A program made the position numbers and the translations under genes. This document shows, piece by piece, positions 58,715-64,000 of a stretch of 64,000 nucleotides of DNA. The DNA lies in assembly GCF_024168825.1 (NCBI RefSeq), contig NZ_JALJWH010000001.1:3038001-3102000 (forward strand), given 5' to 3'. Numbering within the stretch: position 1 is the stretch's first letter; each line of letters begins with the position of its first letter. Source of the DNA: Paenarthrobacter sp. A20 (GTDB lineage: Bacteria; Actinomycetota; Actinomycetes; Actinomycetales; Micrococcaceae). The notes under the pieces are model-generated. The model saw only the letters and a list, made by a program, of their open reading frames with translations, ran no database searches and had not been told where the DNA came from.

Positions 58715-59611
58715 TTAGAGGAATCCGAGCGCGCGGGCGGAATGGATGGCCGATGTGCGGTTGCGGACCCCAAGCCTTCGCATGGCCGAACTGTTGTATG
58801 CCTTGACGGTCTGGATGCTGAGACCAAGTTCGTCGGCAATCTGGATGTTGCTCGCTCCGAGCTCAATCAGGCGCAGAACATCCAGCTCACGCGGGGCGAG
58901 CGTGACATTGGAAGGGCTGCCATCCTCGGCGGGACCGGTCCAGGCGGTGCCCCCGAGGTCCGCGATAATTCGGGCCAGTTGGCTCTGCACTTTGGGGTCG
59001 GTGGTCGTTTTCGCCAGTTCGGCCAGATCTCGCAGCGCCTGTCTGCTTCTCGTGAGAGTCTGATCGCTCGGACCGGCCGGCGGGCGCACTGCGGAGAGCT
59101 TTTCAAGATCGGCGGCCAGCGATGAGGCCGTCAGGCTTGCCCGCCGCATCACGGTATCGCCAATGGAGTGCCCGTCGCGCGTGGCACCATAGATCGCGCC
59201 ACGAACCACACCGTCGACAACCACCGGTACTGCAAACAATGATCGGATCCTCTCCCGCCGGACGATGATGTCATCGAAGTCGTGGGTGATGGTCTTTGCC
59301 GAGACGTAGTCATCTACCCGGATGGGATTGGCTCGCGTTATCACGATCCCACCCACCCCTTGACCTCCGGCAATCTCGAAACCGAGCAGGGAGTGGGTCA
59401 GTGTGCCGACGAGCTTGGTGATTCGGAGACGACGCCCCCCAGGATTCCGGTCCGCGATTCCTCCGAGCGCGACCGGCAATCCAGCCGCTTTCTGAAATTC
59501 CTGAAGCCGCGCGCCAAGGAGGGACTCAAACCTCTTTTCGCCAAATTCATTATGGGCGGCATTGGTGTCGCCTTTGTACTCGCTGGAAGGAATGGCACTC
59601 TGCGCTGACAT
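58715..59611 (-). CDS. GAF-LuxR-type transcriptional regulator
   Basis: A 298-residue protein. Residues 70-180 look like a GAF sensor domain (VGGIVITRANPIRVDDYVSAKTITHDFDDIIVRRERIRSLFAVPVVVDGVVRGAIYGATRDG). The C-terminal 65 residues are a LuxR helix-turn-helix (TLAPRELDVLRLIELGASNIQIADELGLSIQTVKAYNSSAMRRLGVRNRTSAIHSARALG). No receiver domain is present, so it is not a classical response regulator. It is divergent from the acyl-CoA ligase, with an exact TATAGAATCTATA site 42 bp upstream. Related regulators often control CoA-ligase catabolic operons. Confidence 0.85.
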   Translation of the reverse strand: MSAQSAIPSSEYKGDTNAAHNEFGEKRFESLLGARLQEFQKAAGLPVALGGIADRNPGGRRLRITKLVGTLTHSLLGFEIAGGQGVGGIVITRANPIRVDDYVSAKTITHDFDDIIVRRERIRSLFAVPVVVDGVVRGAIYGATRDGHSIGDTVMRRASLTASSLAADLEKLSAVRPPAGPSDQTLTRSRQALRDLAELAKTTTDPKVQSQLARIIADLGGTAWTGPAEDGSPSNVTLAPRELDVLRLIELGASNIQIADELGLSIQTVKAYNSSAMRRLGVRNRTSAIHSARALGFL

Positions 59612-59652
59612 CGCTGTTCACCCCGCATCTACTTTCTATCCTACAAACATTA

Positions 59653-59665
59653 TATAGAATCTATA
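59653..59665. promoter_or_regulatory. Exact TATAGAATCTATA operator in the luxR-ligase gap
   Basis: Identical to the site at 42067. It is 42 bp from the LuxR-type gene start and 230 bp from the ligase start. Confidence 0.75.
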
Positions 59666-59894
59666 CCCCGAATGAAAGGTCACCAGGCACATCCTGCGAC
59701 TCCGAATTCCACCCGTCAGCAGTGGCGGATCCTCGCTATGACAGACCAAAAGATATCCGGCGGAATACCAACTTTTGCGCGTAGTGGGGTGTGACTGCCG
59801 ACACGTACGATCAAGTCAACCGCAGCTCCAAGGCAACTCGCCGAGTACCACAGGGGAGGGGAACTGCGAGCACTAGGACAAAGGAGAGACAACG

Positions 59895-61529
59895 ATGTCA
59901 GACCTCAGCTACGCCAACGAGCGATCGGATATCCCATTGATCGGCCTGACCATCGGTGAGCAGGTCGACGCGGCCGCCGTTCGCTACCCTGACCACGACG
60001 CCATGGTGGACATGCCGTCCGGCCGGCGCTGGACCTATCGGCAACTCAACGACGCGGTAGACAGCCTGGCAACCGGGCTTCTCCGCCTCGGTGTCGAGAA
60101 AGGCGACCGAGTCGGTATCTGGGCACCAAACGTCCCTGAATGGGTCTTGATCCAGTACGCCACTGCAAAAGTTGGCGCCATTCTAGTGACGCTCAATCCC
60201 GGTTACCGGAAGTCCGAGCTCACCTACGCGCTGCGGCAGGCAGGGATCTCCATGCTGGTCGCAGCCTCCCGCTTCAAAAGCTCCGACTACGCCGCCATGG
60301 TGGCCGAGGTGCGCGAGGACGTACCGGACCTGCGCAAGGTTGTGATGATGGGTTCAACGGAGTGGCTCGACCTGGCCGCCACGCCAATCGACGCGGACTC
60401 GGTCCGCGGAAGGATGGCGCAGCTGAACCCCACTGATCCCATCAACATCCAGTACACATCCGGCACCACCGGGTTCCCTAAGGGAGCGACACTTACCCAC
60501 CACAACATCCTGAACAACGGCTTCTGGGTGACTGAGGTTCAGCGATTTACCGCCGACGACCGGGTCTGCGTTCAAGTTCCGTTCTACCACTGCTTCGGGA
60601 TGGTCATGGCAAACCTGGGCGCACTGACTCACGGGGCCTGCATCGTTCTCCCTTCGCCCTCATACGACGCGGCAGCGTCCCTGAGGGCAATAGAGGCAGA
60701 GAGCTGTACCGCGCTCTATGGTGTGCCGACCATGTTCATAGGCATGCTCGAACACCCCACTTTCGACTCATCTACCCTGACGAGTCTTCGCACCGGGGTC
60801 ATGGCTGGCTCGCCCTGCCCCATTGAATACATGAAGCGTGTCGTCTCGGAAATGAACCTTCGCGACATCACCATCGCCTACGGCATGACGGAGACATCAC
60901 CCATTTCGACACACACCCGTCTTGACGCATCTTTCGAACGTCGCACCACCACCGTCGGAACAGTGTTGCCGCACCTTGAGGTGAAGATCGTGGATCCGGT
61001 CACGGGCGCCACAATGCCCCGCGGGGTCTCCGGAGAATTCTGCACCCGCGGATACTCGGTCATGCGCGGCTACTGGAACCAGCCCGACAAAACAGCTGAA
61101 GCTATTGACGCCGATGGCTGGATGCACAGCGGTGATCTGGCCACGATGGACTCCGAGGGATACATCAACATCGTAGGTCGACTGAAGGACATGGTGATCC
61201 GGGGCGGTGAAAATCTTTTCCCGCGTGAGATCGAAGAGTTTCTCTACACCCACCCCGACATTGCCGACGTCCAGGTCGTCGGTGTTCCGGATCCGCGGCT
61301 CGGCGAAGAGCTTTGTGCCTGGATCAGGGTAAAGGACGGGCGCCCTCCGATAACTGAGGAGCGCCTCCGCGAGTTCTGCAAAGGAAAGCTCGCCCATTTT
61401 AAGGTGCCTCGCTATGTCCATATCGCTGCCGAGTTCCCCATGACTGCCAACGGGAAAATCCGTAAGACGGAAATGCGTGAGCAGAGCATCCGGGAGCTGG
61501 GCCTCGACGACTCGATAGTCACTGCCTAG
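59895..61529 (+). CDS. Acyl-CoA synthetase (AMP-binding, FadD-like)
   Basis: A 544-residue ANL enzyme: P-loop IQYTSGTTGFPKGATLTHHN, GVPTMFIGML, YGMTETSPIS, hinge-region GDLATMDSEGYINIVGRLKDMVIRGGENLFPREIEEFLYTHP and the C-terminal lysine in NGKIRKTEMRE. It activates a carboxylic acid through an acyl-AMP to the CoA ester, the entry step for the crotonase-type genes that follow. The whole-length match is to medium/short-chain ligases; the substrate is open. AAAGGAGA precedes the ATG. It is first of a three-gene operon. Confidence 0.9.
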   Translation: MSDLSYANERSDIPLIGLTIGEQVDAAAVRYPDHDAMVDMPSGRRWTYRQLNDAVDSLATGLLRLGVEKGDRVGIWAPNVPEWVLIQYATAKVGAILVTLNPGYRKSELTYALRQAGISMLVAASRFKSSDYAAMVAEVREDVPDLRKVVMMGSTEWLDLAATPIDADSVRGRMAQLNPTDPINIQYTSGTTGFPKGATLTHHNILNNGFWVTEVQRFTADDRVCVQVPFYHCFGMVMANLGALTHGACIVLPSPSYDAAASLRAIEAESCTALYGVPTMFIGMLEHPTFDSSTLTSLRTGVMAGSPCPIEYMKRVVSEMNLRDITIAYGMTETSPISTHTRLDASFERRTTTVGTVLPHLEVKIVDPVTGATMPRGVSGEFCTRGYSVMRGYWNQPDKTAEAIDADGWMHSGDLATMDSEGYINIVGRLKDMVIRGGENLFPREIEEFLYTHPDIADVQVVGVPDPRLGEELCAWIRVKDGRPPITEERLREFCKGKLAHFKVPRYVHIAAEFPMTANGKIRKTEMREQSIRELGLDDSIVTA

Positions 61530-61559
61530 GCCCCGAAACCAGAGAGGGCGACAGCCGAC

Positions 61560-62381
61560 ATGGCCAATAATCCCACGACCAAAGTTCTCTACGAGAAGCG
61601 AGATCAGGTAGCTTTCATCATCCTGAACCGGCCTGAAGCGAAAAACGCCCTCGATCTGGAAATGCACGAGCGCTTAATCGAGATCTGGGAAGACTTCCGT
61701 GACGACGACAACCTGAGGGTTGCCGTCATTACAGGCGCAGGCGATGCCTTCTGCGCGGGTGCGGACCTGAAGACCCATCTACCCATGTGGGCTGAAGCCG
61801 ACGCAGGTCTGCCACTTCGCAAGCTCAACGACGGCTTCGGTGGGATCACCCGCGGGTTGCACCGCATCAAGAAACCCATTGTCGCAGCCGTCAACGGGTG
61901 GGCGCTTGCAGGCGGCTTTGAGATTGCTCTTGCGTGCGACATCCGCATCGCCACCACCAATGCCCAATTCGGCTGCTTTGAGGTTCGGCGTGGCCTGAAC
62001 CCCATGGACGGTGGGATTGTACGTCTGGTCAACATGTGCGGGCTTGGCACCGCACTAGACATCCTCCTTACGGGCAACGCCTTCGACGCCGAACAGGCGC
62101 AGCGCTGGCAGCTCATCTCCAGAGTGGTAGCCCCTGAAGATCTTGCCGCGACAACGGACGACGTCGTGGCAGCCATACTCCGGAACGACCGGGTTGCGGT
62201 TGAAACCGTCAAAACCACCGCACACGATGTCATCGGCCGGCAACTGGATGACGCTTTGCAGGTCGATGCCCTCGTCGGGTATGCGCTCGTCGCATCAAAC
62301 CCCACCGTCAAGGAGCGACTTGAAGCGTTCTATGTCAGAACGGACCAAGGGCGCGTCGGTGCCGGCACGGCCAGTAGCTAA
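61560..62381 (+). CDS. Enoyl-CoA hydratase/isomerase, one Glu replaced by Asp
   Basis: A 273-residue crotonase: VAFIILNRPEAKNALD, FCAGADLKTHLPMW, GGFEIALACDIRIATTNAQFGCFEVRRGLNPMDGGIVRLVNMCG. The first hydratase glutamate is present (CFEVRRG), while the second position is Asp (TALDILLTG) instead of Glu, so activity may be altered toward isomerisation or another reaction. It follows the ligase by 30 bases. Confidence 0.85.
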   Translation: MANNPTTKVLYEKRDQVAFIILNRPEAKNALDLEMHERLIEIWEDFRDDDNLRVAVITGAGDAFCAGADLKTHLPMWAEADAGLPLRKLNDGFGGITRGLHRIKKPIVAAVNGWALAGGFEIALACDIRIATTNAQFGCFEVRRGLNPMDGGIVRLVNMCGLGTALDILLTGNAFDAEQAQRWQLISRVVAPEDLAATTDDVVAAILRNDRVAVETVKTTAHDVIGRQLDDALQVDALVGYALVASNPTVKERLEAFYVRTDQGRVGAGTASS

Positions 62382-62444
62382 GGCCACTTACCACCGTCAT
62401 TGTGCTAGAAACGACTCCAGATACCTGAGAAGAAGGAAATGCTC

Positions 62445-63221
62445 ATGTCGATCGATGTAACGACAGAAGGCCACGTCACCGTCATCACCATCAACAGGCC
62501 CGAGGCAAGAAACGCACTCGACCCGCAACACAATAAAGCCCTGGGTGAGGCAGTTGCCGCCTTCGAAGCCGATGATGACCAGTACGTCGCGGTGCTGGTC
62601 GGGGCCGGGGAAGTTGCATTCTCCGCGGGCGCCGATCTAAAGCAGCTTCTGCCGGCCTATCATGCGCGTGTCCGTGCCGGCGAATCACCAGAATGGAACT
62701 TCGGTGGATTCACCACCATCCAACGTACCAAACCTATGATCGCGGCGATCAATGGGCATGCACTGGCCGGAGGGTGCGAAATGGCGCTTGCCTGTGACAT
62801 CCGGCTGGCCTCGCCCAACGCCACGATCGGCTTGGCGGAGACGAAGTGGGCAATCATCCCCGGTGGAGGTGGAACTGTTCGGCTGCCACGGGCAGTTCCC
62901 TTGGGCCTGGCGATGGAGATGATCCTCACGGGGGACCCGATTGACGCGGCCGAGGCGTACCGGGTGGGCTTGGTCAACAGACTGATCGACTCTGACAAGC
63001 TCTTAGGGGAGGCTGTTGCCTTGGCCAAGACAATTGCCGAGCGTGGACCACTCGCCGTTCGGGCAGCCCGAGCCTCCACTCTTGAAGGAACAGGCCGTCC
63101 GGAGATAGAGGCACTCGAAAACGAATTCCGGCACTTTATCGCCGCCCTACGGACAGAGGACGCCGAAGAAGGATTCACCGCCTTCGTCGAGAAACGACCA
63201 CCAGTCTACAAAGGCCGGTAG
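62445..63221 (+). CDS. Enoyl-CoA hydratase, both catalytic Glu present
   Basis: About 258 residues from ATG 62445 (AAGGA upstream; ATG 62439 is too close to it). VTVITINRPEARNALDPQ, FSAGADLKQLLPAYHARV, GGCEMALACDIRLASPNATIGLAETKWAIIPGGGGTVRLPRAV. Glu occurs at both hydratase positions (LAETKWAIIPG and LAMEMILTG), as in a standard hydratase that adds water to a 2-enoyl-CoA. It lies 63 bases after the previous crotonase and is the last gene of the ligase operon. Confidence 0.9.
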   Translation: MSIDVTTEGHVTVITINRPEARNALDPQHNKALGEAVAAFEADDDQYVAVLVGAGEVAFSAGADLKQLLPAYHARVRAGESPEWNFGGFTTIQRTKPMIAAINGHALAGGCEMALACDIRLASPNATIGLAETKWAIIPGGGGTVRLPRAVPLGLAMEMILTGDPIDAAEAYRVGLVNRLIDSDKLLGEAVALAKTIAERGPLAVRAARASTLEGTGRPEIEALENEFRHFIAALRTEDAEEGFTAFVEKRPPVYKGR

Positions 63222-63330
63222 TCCGGCCCGCCTTGCTTCGAGCGCGGAAACTCTCCGACGCACGCCTCATCCTGCCGTCGTTGCAATTGTCTCCGTTTTC
63301 TCGTACTTGTGGGTGATTGCCGGAAGGTCT

Positions 63331-63954
63331 TTATGAGTTCCAGTGCAGGACTTGTTCGATCAGCAGGAACATCCCGATCAGGATCATCGCGGCCCCCGAT
63401 ATACGGGTGACCCAACGGGCCGCGCTGGGTCGGGTGCCTAGCACGGCGCGTGCCCCGGTTCCCACACAGATGTAGATGACCGCGCAGCTTGCTACGTGGA
63501 TCAGTCCAAGGACAATAATTTGGGCCCACATCGGCCAGGTGTTGCTGGTGCTGGTGAACTGGGGGAGGAGTGCCAGGAACAGGAGGAAGACTTTGGGGTT
63601 CAGGCCGCTGATCCCGGCGCCCTTGAGGGCCTGGCGGGCCCAACTGCCATCGATGCTTTCGCCGGCTTGCGGGACGGATGGGTTCCTGAGCATTCCCAGT
63701 CCCAGCCACACCAGGTAAGCGGACCCCGCAACAGTGAGAGCGCTCAGTACCAGGGGAGATCCTGCAAGCAGCGCCCCAACCCCCGCTGCCACAATGAGGG
63801 TGGCGGCGAGGTGTCCGGTGAGCAGTCCCGCAACGGCGGGAATGACGGTCCGGTGACGGAGGCCTGCTGAGATCGCGTAGGCCCAGTCTGCTCCGGGTGT
63901 CACCACGAACAGGAAAGAGACCGCCCAAAACGCGGCCATGGTCCCAAGCGGCAT
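63331..63954 (-). CDS. LysE/RhtB-family amino-acid exporter
   Basis: A 207-residue, 6-TM protein: FWAVSFLFVVTPGADWAYAISAGLRHRTVIPAVAGLLTGHLAATLIVAAGVGALLAGSPLVLSALTVAGSAYLVWLGLGML and GLNPKVFLLFLALLPQF, the two conserved blocks of the family. It exports amino acids or related compounds. ATG 63954 has AAAGGAG upstream. It is convergent with the ligase operon, with no terminator found in the 109-base gap, and has no consensus operator, so it may not belong to the regulon. Confidence 0.9.
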   Translation of the reverse strand: MPLGTMAAFWAVSFLFVVTPGADWAYAISAGLRHRTVIPAVAGLLTGHLAATLIVAAGVGALLAGSPLVLSALTVAGSAYLVWLGLGMLRNPSVPQAGESIDGSWARQALKGAGISGLNPKVFLLFLALLPQFTSTSNTWPMWAQIIVLGLIHVASCAVIYICVGTGARAVLGTRPSAARWVTRISGAAMILIGMFLLIEQVLHWNS

Positions 63955-64000
63955 CCGTACTCCTTTGGTGTAAAAATCCCGAGTGTCCGGGACTTCACAA

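Noticed and set aside
1..64000. CRISPR arrays, rRNA genes and insertion-sequence transposases
   Set aside because: No regularly spaced repeats, rRNA segments or DDE/HUH transposase genes were seen; the only recombinase is the tyrosine integrase, and the only HUH enzyme is the relaxase.

Overview
The window comes from a high-GC actinomycete, most likely a member of the Micrococcaceae close to Arthrobacter/Paenarthrobacter. Support for this is the chromosomal left flank (pyruvate kinase C-terminus, an ANTAR response regulator of the PdtaR type, then tRNA-Leu), frequent GTG starts, GxxGG ribosome binding sites, and 4-base ATGA/GTGA gene overlaps. No taxonomic search was possible, so this placement is an inference.

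Region 1 (1-1.17 kb) is chromosomal backbone. Region 2 (about 1.17-35 kb) is an integrative conjugative element inserted at the 3' end of tRNA-Leu(CAA). It carries a tyrosine integrase and a small excisionase-like gene. These are followed by a PIN-domain operon (3.0-4.7 kb) and a signalling block (5.1-9.6 kb): an ImmA-type metallopeptidase, a 7-TM protein, two EspR-like regulators, an anchored alpha/beta hydrolase and two winged-helix proteins. Two 22-bp palindromes with related half-sites lie in this block. Then come a sigma-like factor, a membrane protein and an NlpC/P60 wall hydrolase. A cargo slot follows (12.5-20.9 kb) with a zinc-ribbon-like protein, an R-x4-H HEPN-like protein, a membrane protein pair and a KAP-family P-loop NTPase. 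The transfer module comes next (pilin-like, TrbL/VirB6-like, PrgI/SCO6880-like, VirB4-like, VirD4/TraG-like), and after it DUF4913, ArdC-like and SSB proteins. A MobF relaxase and its small accessory gene are on the opposite strand. I could not find by eye a second copy of the tRNA end anywhere in the window.

Region 3 (35-64 kb) is catabolic. It encodes CoA-thioester enzymes (a HpcH/CitE lyase, a MaoC hydratase, an acyl-CoA dehydrogenase, four crotonases, an acyl-CoA ligase), an aldehyde dehydrogenase, two MHS transporters, and a PanB / acetoacetate decarboxylase-like / RraA-like run. It also has an amino-acid permease, a branched-chain aminotransferase with a divergent Lrp regulator, and a GAF-LuxR regulator. 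A 13-bp palindrome, TATAGAATCTATA, occurs exactly three times and nearly a fourth time. The copies lie 40-130 bp upstream of separate operons between 37 and 60 kb, and half-sites lie near the GntR gene and panB. This points to one GntR regulon covering the region.

Inside region 3, at 50-54.7 kb, a GAF/pseudo-AAA/Fis regulator, an amidohydrolase, a DUF59/MIP18 protein and an alcohol dehydrogenase are arranged like the flanks of an actinobacterial propane/acetone monooxygenase (mim/prm) operon. The monooxygenase genes themselves are absent.

The strongest candidates for something new are the EspR-like/ImmA/7-TM module with its palindromes, the PIN protein carrying a C-terminal clamp-binding-like motif, and the monooxygenase operon frame that lacks its oxygenase.
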